In this document: piece by piece, positions 39,548-49,500 of the stretch | Layout of the letters: each line of letters begins with the position of its first letter | How positions within the stretch are numbered: the first letter of the stretch is position 1 | Origin: Paenibacillus catalpae | GTDB lineage: Bacteria; Bacillota; Bacilli; Paenibacillales; Paenibacillaceae | Assembly (NCBI RefSeq): GCF_900112695.1 | Contig: NZ_FOMT01000005.1 | Coordinates: forward strand, 1 to 64,000 | Direction of reading: 5' to 3' | Length of the DNA: 64,000 nucleotides | The notes under the pieces: model-generated | What the model was told of the DNA's origin: nothing | Seen by the model: only the letters and a program-made list of their open reading frames with translations | Database searches by the model: none | Program-made: the position numbers and the translations under genes

Positions 39548-41614
39548 CTACTTGCCCGCGCCGCTCATATTGGCGGCGGTTGCCTTGCCGCCGTCCGCGC
39601 TGGCCTCTACAGCGGCTGCGCGGAAGGATGCGATCAAATCGTGCTGTACGATTTGATCCGACATGGACAGCTCGGTGCGCGCGCCTTCCACAGCACCGAG
39701 GCAGTCCTGCACATCGCCAAGCGCATTCGCGGCGATGTTCCAGCACTTGCCGTTGCCTGCGACAGCATCGCCGGAAGGCATATAGTAGACGGTGCCGTCG
39801 GTGAAGGCGCCGTTGCGCTGCACGACCAGCTTGCTTTGCGGCTGGCTCGTAATCAGCGGCTGACCCAGCAGAGTTTTGTCCGCCGTCGAGATGCCAAGCA
39901 GATGCAGAATCGTTGGCGTCACGTCCAGCTGGCCGCCTACGTTTGTATGCGTGCCGGCATATTTGCCATCCGGCAGATGGACGATAAACGGCACCTGCTT
40001 CAAAATCATCTCCCGCTGCAGGTCGCTAAGCGGCTGCCCAAGGAAGGTCTCGAACAGGCTCCAATCCCGGATGGAATTGTCATGATCGCCGTACATGGCA
40101 ACAATCGTATTGTCCCAAAGCCCTTCAGCCTTCAGCCGGTCAATGAAGGTACCGATGGATGCGTCGACATAATGGATGGCCTGTAAATAATCACCCATGA
40201 GGGTGCCGTCCAGCTCGCCGACATTCAGCTTCTGCTCAGGCTCCGGCATCGTAAACGGATAATGGCTGGAGAGCGTGATCATAAACGAATAGAACGGCTG
40301 CTGCTGCTTCGCCATGATATCCGCAGATTGCCGGAAGAACGAATTATCGCCAAGCGACCAGCCGACCGGCTCGTCAATCTGGTAGTTCTTTTTGCTATAG
40401 AACGTATCGTAGCCCATATTCGCATACATTGTATTCCGGTTCCAGAAGCCGCCCTCATAAGCATGGAATGCCGCTGTTGAGTAGCCGTTATCCTTAAGGG
40501 TGCCTGGCATACAGTTATACTGATGATTCGCATACTGGATAAAGACAGAGCCGCTCATCATCGGCTGCAGCGAGCAGTTGCTCAGGAAATCCGCATCCGA
40601 GGTCCGGCCTTGCGCCGTCTGATGATAGAATTGGCTGAAATACGCACTTTCTTTCGCCAGCTTATTCAGATTTGGCGTAATCTCCTGGCCTCCGATCGAT
40701 TTGCCGATCATGAAGTTTTGGAAAGCTTCCATTTGTATCACAATGACATTACTGCCTTTGTATTCGCCAAACGTAGGATCCGTCTCCAGCGATTGGCGGT
40801 TATCCCCGCGGGCTTCCGTCCAGGCAAGCGCCTCCGCTGTTTCCTCGGCTGATGCCTGCTCGGAATCGATCCAGTGCAGCTTCGCGTAGCGGTACATATC
40901 ATAACCGTGAAAGCCAACGATACCGGTTACGTTATACAGCGAGACATTCCACCAGTTGCCGTCGAAGAGGCCAAGCGCCCATGTTTTTTTCGCTTCGTTC
41001 ACGTTGCCAATGGACATTGACATTCCGATTGCAAAGATCGCTGCGCTCACCGTCACCCGAATAATCACTTTCCGCCAAAGCGAAGCCTTCCGCTGAGAGG
41101 AATAACCGAATTCATTGGAATCTCCGCGGAGATCTGAACGGCCCTTCCAGATGACATAAACCGCGAATGGAATAACAAGCAGCCAGTCTGCTGCCAGCAG
41201 AAAATCTTTCGCATGGATCAGCGTCCCGATACTTTCGCCAAGCGAATCCACCTGGTTCGCCTGCATGAGCACGGGTACCGAGATGAAATCCTGGAAGTAA
41301 CGGTAGTAGATTAAGTCCGCGTACATGATGAACGATAACAGCAGATCCAGCACAATCAAAGTGATGATCCGGCCGCGGGTCGGCAGCCAGAACGTCCAGA
41401 AGGTGACAAGCGCAAGCGTGCCGATGGCAACAACGGTATCATAACCGTCCATATCCATATTAGGAACATGGATGAGACGACTGAACCATAGCTGCTTTAA
41501 CAGCAGGACCATAAAAAAGAGTAATACGTCGGCACCCTTCAAACGGTTTAGCCATTCCAGCGTAGAACGCATAAAGCGGCGTGCGGCGTTAGGTTTTTCG
41601 GTATAACTTAGCAT
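39548..41614 (-). CDS. ltaS: Lipoteichoic acid synthase (LtaS-type)
   Basis: A 688-residue membrane enzyme that polymerises glycerol phosphate from phosphatidylglycerol onto the lipoteichoic acid anchor. Five membrane segments lie within residues 25-205, followed by an extracellular sulfatase-fold domain. Glu296 (QMEAF) and Thr338 (GRTSDADF) are the metal ligand and catalytic residue, and YGDHDNSI is a further metal motif. GAGAGGAA precedes the ATG. It lies 21 bp behind the methyltransferase gene, same strand. Length is slightly above the family average because of a C-terminal extension rich in Ala and Gly. Confidence 0.9.
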   Translation of the reverse strand: MLSYTEKPNAARRFMRSTLEWLNRLKGADVLLFFMVLLLKQLWFSRLIHVPNMDMDGYDTVVAIGTLALVTFWTFWLPTRGRIITLIVLDLLLSFIMYADLIYYRYFQDFISVPVLMQANQVDSLGESIGTLIHAKDFLLAADWLLVIPFAVYVIWKGRSDLRGDSNEFGYSSQRKASLWRKVIIRVTVSAAIFAIGMSMSIGNVNEAKKTWALGLFDGNWWNVSLYNVTGIVGFHGYDMYRYAKLHWIDSEQASAEETAEALAWTEARGDNRQSLETDPTFGEYKGSNVIVIQMEAFQNFMIGKSIGGQEITPNLNKLAKESAYFSQFYHQTAQGRTSDADFLSNCSLQPMMSGSVFIQYANHQYNCMPGTLKDNGYSTAAFHAYEGGFWNRNTMYANMGYDTFYSKKNYQIDEPVGWSLGDNSFFRQSADIMAKQQQPFYSFMITLSSHYPFTMPEPEQKLNVGELDGTLMGDYLQAIHYVDASIGTFIDRLKAEGLWDNTIVAMYGDHDNSIRDWSLFETFLGQPLSDLQREMILKQVPFIVHLPDGKYAGTHTNVGGQLDVTPTILHLLGISTADKTLLGQPLITSQPQSKLVVQRNGAFTDGTVYYMPSGDAVAGNGKCWNIAANALGDVQDCLGAVEGARTELSMSDQIVQHDLIASFRAAAVEASADGGKATAANMSGAGK

Positions 41615-41635
41615 AGATTTAAAAATTCCTCTCTG

Positions 41636-42772
41636 TTATTTCCGGGGAGGCAGCGGCCCAAAGAACTGATAATAGTTACATTGAATGCGGCCGTTAAACA
41701 GCTTCCGCTTCTTATCTGCAGGTTTGCCAAAATAATGCTCAACGCTTGCAGACGGACTGATCGCAAAGAACGACCATGTCGGCATATAAAGCGCGGACCG
41801 GCCAAATTGCATCAGAGCCATTTCCGCATCCTTGTCATCACCTAACCGCTCGCCATAAGGCGGGTTCGTAATAATGACGCCGTAATCGCCTTCCGGCTTG
41901 ATTTTTGCAACCGGCATTACCTTTAACTTAATTTCTTTGCCAAATCCTGCTTTTTTAACCGCGGCTTCAGCAATTTCTATTGCATAAGGGTCAATGTCCG
42001 AGCCTGCGATTTGCAGGGGGATGTCATCCTTAACGGCATCAAACGCTTCTTCGCGCGCTTTATCCCACAGCTCATGAGGGACAAGCGGCCAGCCTTCCGC
42101 ATTAAACGAACGGCGAAGACCGGGGGCAATGTTCCATGCGATCATAGCCGCCTCAACCAGAATGGTGCCGGATCCGCAGAACGGATCATAGAGCGGGCGT
42201 TCAGGGCTCCAGCGGCTAAGGTCAACAAGGGCAGCCGCCATCGTTTCGCGAATGGGAGCCTCCGTGGACACTTTACGGTAGCCGCGCTGATGGAGTCCTG
42301 CCCCTGTCGTGTCGAGCGTAAGCATCGCCATGTCATTCATTAGGGTAACTTCAATGACATAACGTCCGCCGTCTTCATGGAACCATTCGGTGCCGTAGCG
42401 GTCTTTCATTTTCTCGACAACGGCCTTCTTGACGATACTTTGGCAGGCAGGCACGCTTGTAAGCTGCGATTTCTGCGAGCGTCCGTTTACCGGGAATTCC
42501 CCGTCCTCCGGTATCCATTCCGGCCAATCGAGTGCCTTGGTTCCTTCGAAGAGCTCTTCAAAGGTTGTCGCTTTGAACTCGCCCATATTTACGAGAATAC
42601 GTCCTGCGGTACGGAGCCACAGATTGGTGCGGCAAATATCGATCGGCTGCCCGGTGAAACGGACGCGTCCGTTCTCCACCTGAAGGTCTGTATAGCCGAG
42701 AGTTTTCAGCTCGCGCGCAACGACCGCTTCCAGTCCCATTGGCGCCGTTGCGATCAGGTTAATCGTCGTCAT
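41636..42772 (-). CDS. Class I SAM-dependent RNA methyltransferase (YpsC/RlmL-like)
   Basis: A 378-residue methyltransferase with an N-terminal THUMP domain (about 1-160) and a Rossmann domain with DPFCGSGTILVEAAM, GSDIDPYAIEIA and the N6-adenine/guanine motif NPPYGERLG. YpsC-like proteins modify 23S rRNA. The start at 42772 is preferred for spacing to AAGGGGAG; longer frames lack a site. Upstream of ltaS in one probable operon. Confidence 0.88.
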   Translation of the reverse strand: MTTINLIATAPMGLEAVVARELKTLGYTDLQVENGRVRFTGQPIDICRTNLWLRTAGRILVNMGEFKATTFEELFEGTKALDWPEWIPEDGEFPVNGRSQKSQLTSVPACQSIVKKAVVEKMKDRYGTEWFHEDGGRYVIEVTLMNDMAMLTLDTTGAGLHQRGYRKVSTEAPIRETMAAALVDLSRWSPERPLYDPFCGSGTILVEAAMIAWNIAPGLRRSFNAEGWPLVPHELWDKAREEAFDAVKDDIPLQIAGSDIDPYAIEIAEAAVKKAGFGKEIKLKVMPVAKIKPEGDYGVIITNPPYGERLGDDKDAEMALMQFGRSALYMPTWSFFAISPSASVEHYFGKPADKKRKLFNGRIQCNYYQFFGPLPPRK

Positions 42773-42897
42773 TATCTCCATTCTCCCCTTACCTGTGAAA
42801 ACTTGAGTTGTATCCACACGGTCAAAATCATACAATCAAGTATAGGACAAACAGGGTAGCTTTTACAAATTGTAAAAATAGAGAGGTTGAGAGTAAA

Positions 42898-43524
42898 TTG
42901 ACAGATGAACAATACGTTGACGGGCTATATGGCGAGGATGAGCATCTGGTCCGTACAAAAAACGGGATTGCCGAGCGCGGCATGCCCGATATATCGATTG
43001 CTGACGGTTATGGCAGGCTGCTGACGATGCTGGCCGCGATGTCAGGAGCCAAGACAGCGCTTGAGATTGGCGCGCTTGGCGGTTATAGCGGCATCTGTAT
43101 TGCAAGGGGGCTCGCTAAGGGCGGACTTCTTACTTCATTAGAGTTGAAGGCGGAATATGCAGAAGTAGCCAAGCTGCATATGACGGAAGCAGGCCTTGGC
43201 GATGCGGTTGAATACATCGTTGGCGATGCGCGTGAAAGCCTCGTCCAGCTGCAGGAAGAGGGGAGAAAATTTGACTTCTTCTTCATTGATGCGGATAAGG
43301 AAGGGTACCCGGTTTATCTTGAGCATGCGATCGCGCTCGCCAATCCAGGCGCCATTATTATCGGCGATAACATCTTGCTGCGGGGCCGTACAACGGATCC
43401 GGCCAAGGAAGGTCCATCAGTAAAAGCGGTTCGGCACTTCAATCAGCAGATTGCAAGCGATGATCGCCTCATGAGCACCGTGCTTCCGGGATACGACGGT
43501 CTAGCTATTGCGATTGTGAAGTAA
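42898..43524 (+). CDS. SAM-dependent O-methyltransferase (YrrM/CCoAOMT-like)
   Basis: A 208-residue class I methyltransferase. LEIGALGGYSGICIARGL is the SAM loop, FDFFFIDADKEGYPVY the metal and substrate region, and PGAIIIGDNIL is conserved. YrrM-type enzymes act on tRNA wobble uridine (5-hydroxyuridine) in Bacillus, which is a plausible role here. TTG 42898 has GAGAGGTTGAG upstream. Divergent from the minus-strand pair. Confidence 0.85.
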   Translation: MTDEQYVDGLYGEDEHLVRTKNGIAERGMPDISIADGYGRLLTMLAAMSGAKTALEIGALGGYSGICIARGLAKGGLLTSLELKAEYAEVAKLHMTEAGLGDAVEYIVGDARESLVQLQEEGRKFDFFFIDADKEGYPVYLEHAIALANPGAIIIGDNILLRGRTTDPAKEGPSVKAVRHFNQQIASDDRLMSTVLPGYDGLAIAIVK

Positions 43525-43541
43525 ATAGGATTAAGAGGAGG

Positions 43542-43577
43542 AAGGCAAGCGATGCCGGTGCGTCGTTTGCCTTTTTT
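43542..43577 (+). terminator. Rho-independent terminator
   Basis: AAGGCAAGCGATGC pairs imperfectly with GCGTCGTTTGCCTT, followed by T-run. Confidence 0.75.
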
Positions 43578-43724
43578 GTGCTGTTTTAATAGTTCTTTAG
43601 ACTTAGGTTCATATCCATGATCTATGAAAATAGTATCGCTTTTCGTGGAAAAAATAGCTGGTTTATAGTAAGATGGAATTAGTTTTAGCGATGGGAAAAT
43701 GATGGCAGATCGTAGGTGCTGATG

Positions 43725-44255
43725 ATGAAATGGATTCGTTACGGAACAAAAGAATCCGGCTTAAGCCTGGTGGAGGTGCTGGCTTCTCTCGTTATTTTAT
43801 CGATTGTAAGCCTGGTGCTCACATCCTTCTTCACGAATGCACTTGCTTATGCAAAAGGCAATCAGAGTAAGACCGTTATGGTTAACTTAGCCCGCAATGC
43901 GTTGTTTTATATGGAAAAGCAGTCGTTTGAGCCAATCGAGACTTATTTTTCAAACCCGTCGCGCACGGCGATTAGCTGCCTGGTATCCGGCTGTGATGCC
44001 GCAGTAAGTCAGTTGGCTGAAGACCCTGCGGTTTTGCAGCAGATCCTTAATCCCAATATTAATGGTGTGCAGTACACCATATCCGTCATCTATCAAAGGG
44101 ATATGCACAATAACATGCTCCACGATTCCGACAAGCAAAATATGGCGGAGGAACTGATGCCCGTTATGGTAAGGGTGGAACGTGTGAATGGAACCGCCAG
44201 CGCGCGTAACGCGGCGGAAGTGGAGGGGTATATCGCCAGTGAGAGAGTTCGTTAA
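43725..44255 (+). CDS. Type IV pilin-like protein (PilV/GspI position)
   Basis: A 176-residue prepilin. ESGLSLVEVLASLVILSIVS has the cleavable G-L junction with Glu at +5 and a hydrophobic helix. The short basic leader is processed by the peptidase at 55591. A cysteine pair in ISCLVSGCD may form a disulfide. Start is 43725 or 43722. First gene of the pilus locus; the next gene overlaps it. Confidence 0.82.
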   Translation: MKWIRYGTKESGLSLVEVLASLVILSIVSLVLTSFFTNALAYAKGNQSKTVMVNLARNALFYMEKQSFEPIETYFSNPSRTAISCLVSGCDAAVSQLAEDPAVLQQILNPNINGVQYTISVIYQRDMHNNMLHDSDKQNMAEELMPVMVRVERVNGTASARNAAEVEGYIASERVR

Positions 44256-44763
44256 GAGATGGCGTAAGGAGGAGAAAGGTCTCACCCTTGTCGAGCTTAT
44301 TGCAACTATGACTTTGTTGTCTATTGCTGCCGGAGTTATTTTCTCGGTTATTACTTACGGCATGAATACATACAACCGCATCGAAACGGAGAACGCTTTG
44401 CGTGATGATGCCGACTTGCTGATGTCCTCCATTATTACGGAGCTGTATTCCTATGGTCCGGATATAATTGCGGTCGATACAAACGGGATCCGGCTTGTAC
44501 GGGATAACGGCACAAGGGAGGAGCTGAGGATTTTTTTCGAAAATAATCAGCTTCGTATCGGAGACCGCACAATGGATACAAGATCGGATGTTGAAGTGCT
44601 TGACCAGGCTGTACCGGAGCCGGCGGCTTCATCCATTGACCTGAAATGTACAACAAGCGCAACGGAATGCAGCAGCGGACTTATCGAGATCCGGCTGGTG
44701 CTTGAGCAGAATCATAACGGCCGTGATCAGCAGCTGACTCTGGAAAGTAAATTCGGGTTTTAG
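44239..44763 (+). CDS. Type IV pilin-like protein (PilW/GspJ position)
   Basis: A 174-residue prepilin with EEKGLTLVELIATMTLLSIA, cleavage after the Gly and Glu at +5. LKCTTSATECSSG supplies a likely disulfide. The GTG at 44239 lies within the previous gene behind GGAGGGG. Minor pilins of this kind prime or cap the pilus. Confidence 0.82.
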   Translation: MREFVKRWRKEEKGLTLVELIATMTLLSIAAGVIFSVITYGMNTYNRIETENALRDDADLLMSSIITELYSYGPDIIAVDTNGIRLVRDNGTREELRIFFENNQLRIGDRTMDTRSDVEVLDQAVPEPAASSIDLKCTTSATECSSGLIEIRLVLEQNHNGRDQQLTLESKFGF

Positions 44764-44774
44764 GAGGAAGGTGC

Positions 44775-46520
44775 ATGCAAAGCGAGAAGGAACGCGGTTA
44801 TGCGCTTGTGATGGTTCTGTTTATGATTTTGCTGCTGACGATATTGGGAACGGCTGTCGTCAGTTCAACGCTTGGCGGAGCAACACGGGCCGAGACGAGA
44901 GAAAATGATGTACAGAGTCTTCATCTGGCGGAAAAAACGTTAAGTGAAGCGGCATCCTATCTCGTCACGGAGTTTGACGGCAGAGAAGATATCGCTCCGG
45001 AGGAACTCTCGCTTCTTATGCGGAAAGTTGATGATCTGAAGAAGAAGACGACTAATACCAGTCTGCCGGATGCAAGCGGGAGAATTATTGATATATCAAC
45101 CGAGCAGGTAAGCGTTGGTGATCAGACAAGCTATAAGGTCAATCTGACCGCAGAGGCAGAAGTTAATCAAGTGAAAAGACGGCTTACCCAGCAGATAACA
45201 ATAGCGGCTTACCCGGATTTCCTGAATTATGCTTTTGGTTCGGAAAATGACGTCATTATAAACGGTGCCGCCTATGGGCTTGGCAATATTTATGCCGGTC
45301 ACGAGTTCCTTATTGACGATACCGCCAAATACATTTATAACAACGATCCAAATAAAACAAAAGAGACGAAGTATCCATATTTTAAAGGCGATATTTTTAT
45401 CCAAAATATGGATTCAATTCAGGTGTTTGATAAGGTCAGCGGCAAATACCAGCCGTATTCCCGAACAAATCTGACTTTACAGCAGATTCTTGGGGTGGAG
45501 AACAACCAGGTGCAGCTTCGCGATCAGAAGAAGTTTATCTCCATTAACGTAGCTGAGTCCTTTATTGATAAGGTAGAAGAAGCAACAAAGGTTGACCGTA
45601 ACAGCATTAAGTCTGCCGTTGATTATGCCTTGGCGCATAGCGGAGATACGGGCAGGTTCAATAATCTGGCTGCTGTTTTGAAGAATGGCAGCGGAATTAC
45701 AGTAACATCCGGCTCTCCCGACAAGCCAACTCTGCCTACGGATTTGGACGATACGGCAGCCATGGATGCTTATAATAATGCCTTATCGGACTATGAAGCC
45801 TATTTCGCTCAATTCAATTCCTTATCCAGCACGGTTCTATATAATGGAGACTTGAAGCTGGATGGCTTGGATTACAAAAGCCTGATCTATACCGATGACG
45901 CTAAAGAGAACAAACATAAATGGCTCATTGTAAACGGGGATCTGACCGTTTCGAACTATTCGAGTGATCCGCTCGTTGTGAAGGCAAATATTCTGGTTAC
46001 GGGCAATGTGTTCATAAGCGATAATGTACAGGTGGATTCAACAGTATTTACACTTGGGAGTACAACCATTGAAGATGCACAAATAAAAGGCATTCAAACT
46101 AACGGGGAGCGAAAGCAGCTGATCCTGATCTCAAAAGGGCCGGTCTTGGTTAACAAGGTTGACTCCTTCAATGATTACGGCAAGTTTGACCCAAGCGACG
46201 ACTCTAATTCCCACATCCTTGATGCCTTCTTTTATACCGATGAGGATGCGGAGTTGTATGGCGTTGGTTCGATTTTTTGGCTCCGAGGCGGCTTCTTTTC
46301 GAAGGGGAATTTAACGATTAATGCCGTTCTCGGCAAAACCTCTGCCGGAGGTTCGGATATTATATTTGATCAACAAAGCACGCTTACCAAAGAAGACTCG
46401 CGGTTTATTATCAACTACGATTATGATTTCTTCGAGAACCAATATGAAGGCTTGCCCCGCGTCGAGAAGTTAAGCGTTACTGTGGGGAAAAAGCAGCTGG
46501 TATCCTCAACCGGTACCTAG
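44775..46520 (+). CDS. PilX-like pilus assembly protein with long beta-rich body
   Basis: A 581-residue protein. The N-terminus ERGYALVMVLFMILLLTILG resembles PilX/GspK-type minor pilins but lacks Glu at +5, and about 550 extracellular residues follow. The body has repeated beta-rich segments such as LIVNGDLTVSNYSSDPLVVK and NILVTGNVFISDNVQVDS, as in polymer-forming or right-handed beta-helix folds. AGGAGGAAGG precedes the ATG. It could be the pilus tip or adhesin. Convergent with the giant secreted protein. Confidence 0.7.
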   Translation: MQSEKERGYALVMVLFMILLLTILGTAVVSSTLGGATRAETRENDVQSLHLAEKTLSEAASYLVTEFDGREDIAPEELSLLMRKVDDLKKKTTNTSLPDASGRIIDISTEQVSVGDQTSYKVNLTAEAEVNQVKRRLTQQITIAAYPDFLNYAFGSENDVIINGAAYGLGNIYAGHEFLIDDTAKYIYNNDPNKTKETKYPYFKGDIFIQNMDSIQVFDKVSGKYQPYSRTNLTLQQILGVENNQVQLRDQKKFISINVAESFIDKVEEATKVDRNSIKSAVDYALAHSGDTGRFNNLAAVLKNGSGITVTSGSPDKPTLPTDLDDTAAMDAYNNALSDYEAYFAQFNSLSSTVLYNGDLKLDGLDYKSLIYTDDAKENKHKWLIVNGDLTVSNYSSDPLVVKANILVTGNVFISDNVQVDSTVFTLGSTTIEDAQIKGIQTNGERKQLILISKGPVLVNKVDSFNDYGKFDPSDDSNSHILDAFFYTDEDAELYGVGSIFWLRGGFFSKGNLTINAVLGKTSAGGSDIIFDQQSTLTKEDSRFIINYDYDFFENQYEGLPRVEKLSVTVGKKQLVSSTGT

Positions 46521-46544
46521 TGCATGGCGTGAACCAAAAAGGAA

Positions 46545-46571
46545 AAGGAGCTGCCCCAGGGCAGCTCCTTG
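46545..46571. terminator. Bidirectional Rho-independent terminator
   Basis: AAGGAGCTGCCC/GGGCAGCTCCTT between convergent genes. Confidence 0.85.
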
Positions 46572-46583
46572 TTTTAATTATTA

Positions 46584-49500
46584 TTAATATTTCTCGCCGT
46601 TTGTTGTTCGTTCTACAATGATGGTCGTCTCGGCTTTAATGGATGGATCGTTTTTGTAAGTGACCGTAACCTTCACTGTGCCGGTCTTCACACCGGTAAC
46701 GCGGCCATTACTGTCTACCGTGGCAATGGAGGTGTTGCTCGACGACCACTGCAGATCGGCTTTAATATTGGTTTTTCCTGAAGCTGGACTGGAAGCAAGG
46801 GCAGCAAACAGATCCTTGTAATTGCCTACCTTGATACGGTAAGTGTTTTCCAGTCGAAGAGTAACCGATTTGACGATTATCTCCTGTTCTGCCGTATAGG
46901 TTTTGCCGTTCTTTGTATGAACCGTAACTTTGATCCTGGCTTTTCCTGCTTTTTTTCCGGTAAAAGTCAGCGATTTGCTTGATGTAGAGCCCTTCACCAC
47001 AACCTGACCTATGCCGTCTGTAACCGTCCATTCATAAGACGTAATCTCATCGCCTGTTGCCGTCGACAGGTCGACAGAGAGTGTTCCATCCGTTCCCAGC
47101 TCTATGATGCTTGGACCGGAAATTTGCGGAATAGGATCAATAACCTTAATGACGGCGCTGCCTGTCACCCCGCTGCCGTCTTGAGCCTGTACGGTAATGG
47201 TAGCTTCCCCAACGCCTACAGCGGTAACCAATCCGGAGCTGCTCACGGTTGCTGCGCTTGAGTTGCTGCTCGGCAGCCAATCTACCGCTTTATTGGATGC
47301 GTCAGTTGGACGCACGACAGGATTAAGCTGATAGGTGGAGCCAACAATCAGGGTTGTACCGGTCAAAGTAATTGAAGTTACTTTTTTAAATACGGTGATA
47401 CTCATCTCTTTTGTGTAAGTGTGGCTCTGATCTGTCGCAACCGACAGGCGGACCGTAGCATTTCCTACGTTTTTGCCGGTGACGGCGACGGTACTGCTCG
47501 TTGTTCCGTTTAGACTGATGTTGCTTGAGCCTTCTTTTATGCTCCACTGGTAGCTTGTTATTTTCTCATAATCGGCGGTATGCAGGTTAGCCGTGAGGTT
47601 AATCGTATCTCCTGATGCGACACGGTCTTGACCAGTGATATTTAGTCCAGGAACAATGGCATTAACGGCTGCTGTTGCGGATAATCCGCTGCCATCGGTT
47701 GCTCTTGCGGTAATACGGGCTGTACCGGCTGCAATACCTTTCATGATGCCGGAGCTGTCCACGGTTACAAGGTCCGGACGGTCCGATTCCCAAATGTAAC
47801 TGGAACCATAAGTTGCATTAGCTGGTGCAAACGTAGGAATCATCCTCCGGCTGTCGCCAACAAGCAGCGTTGTATTAGTTAAACTAAGCGAGGTCAGTCT
47901 GGTTATAGCCTCCAGAATATAACCAGGGAATGACAAGGATCTAGCAGATTGTTGGCCAATATCATTAAACGTAAGAACTGCATTCTGGAGCGGGTACAAG
48001 CCGTCCGCCGTAGGCTTCACTCCAATCTGGAACGATACGGGGGAAGCTATATAGCTGCTGCCGCTTAAGGTGTACGTTATGGTATCGAGTGTTCCGGTGA
48101 TGGTATATCCGGTTGCTGCTGTCCCGGTTTTCGTCCAGCCAGATGGAAGGCTGGTCACCTCCAGCTTCGCAGGCAATGTTTCGCTGAATGTAAGGTTTGT
48201 AATCTTCATCTTGTCGGCGGACAAGGCGCTGCTTGATGCAATTGCCTTTGGCGTAACGGTATAAGTGAAGGTAGCATTTGTATTGGTCTGTACGCGGTTA
48301 TCCATGACGTTGCTGGATACTGTGCGGCTCAGATCCATATTGGATTCTACTTTGACGATTTTTACATTAATCGTTTGGCTAACCACCGCGCCGCTTTTAT
48401 CTTTGGCGGTAATTTCGATCTTGAGATTTCCGCCATTTGGAAGCGGATTGGCAATTTGCTGGTTAATTGTGCTGCCGGTTAGCATGGTCTTGTCCTTGAA
48501 GATCTCATGAGACTGGCCGTCATAAACAAAGGTTACTGTTGTTTTCAGCTCACGGTCCGCAAGGTCAAAGTCATCCACCTGATAGTTCAGCAGAATATTT
48601 TGGTATGACGGAATAAAATTATTGCTTGTTGCATTGTACTCTACTGGCGAATTAACCGTCAGCTGCGGTGCATGATTGGAGCCGAGATAAGCCCGGTACA
48701 TCGTATTGACAAACAGCTGCTGCTCCCAGTCGGGGAATCTGTTGTTCGTATGTCCGGAGCCCGAATACGTTACATTCCCTTTCGAATAGGTGTAGTAGGA
48801 ATTCCAGCTGTCACCGACCGTTCGCTTGCCGCCGCTCATGTTATACCAAGGGATAACGGTCGAATCCTCCAAATCAAGCGTGTAATACTGGTTGTGGGTG
48901 TTTGCTACATTGGTTGTATTGCTCAATAGAAAAGGGAACTGCGTTAATAAGCCGTCATTCACTTTTTCTGTTGCTGTTGAAGATTCTGGTGCTCCGAGAC
49001 CAAGATCGGTGCGTGGAGCAATCTGACCGGTAATGGTCTGGAATTTATTCAGCCAGTTGCTGCTGCTCGAGTTGCTGCTGTTATAAATCGTATCATGAGT
49101 AAACATGACGCTTTGCTTAGTGTTGATAAATTGAATAACAGCCGCCGCCGCATTGTCGCTGATTGGGGCGTTGTTGTTGTAGATATCGCCAAAGCCAAAG
49201 ATAAGCATATCGTATTTACCGTTCAAGGTTTGGTAGCCTGTGCTGTTAAACGTATTCATATTCATGACATCGATGCTGATGCTATAAGCGTCTTTATTAT
49301 TACCGGTTGTTGGAATGAGATAAGACGATCTCATGTTATTCGTATCCTTCAGCGTACTTGCGTTGCTGTCATTAGGCATAACTTGAAGGACCTTGATACT
49401 AATCTTCTGATCCTGGAAACGATAAACCCCCGAAGCATAATCCTTCAGCTTGGTGTTGAAATCAACCGCTTCAAGCCGCCAATATTGAATGCCGGAATAA

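Noticed and set aside
43578-43724. c-di-GMP riboswitch ahead of the pilus genes
   Set aside because: I looked for GEMM-type conserved segments and found none.
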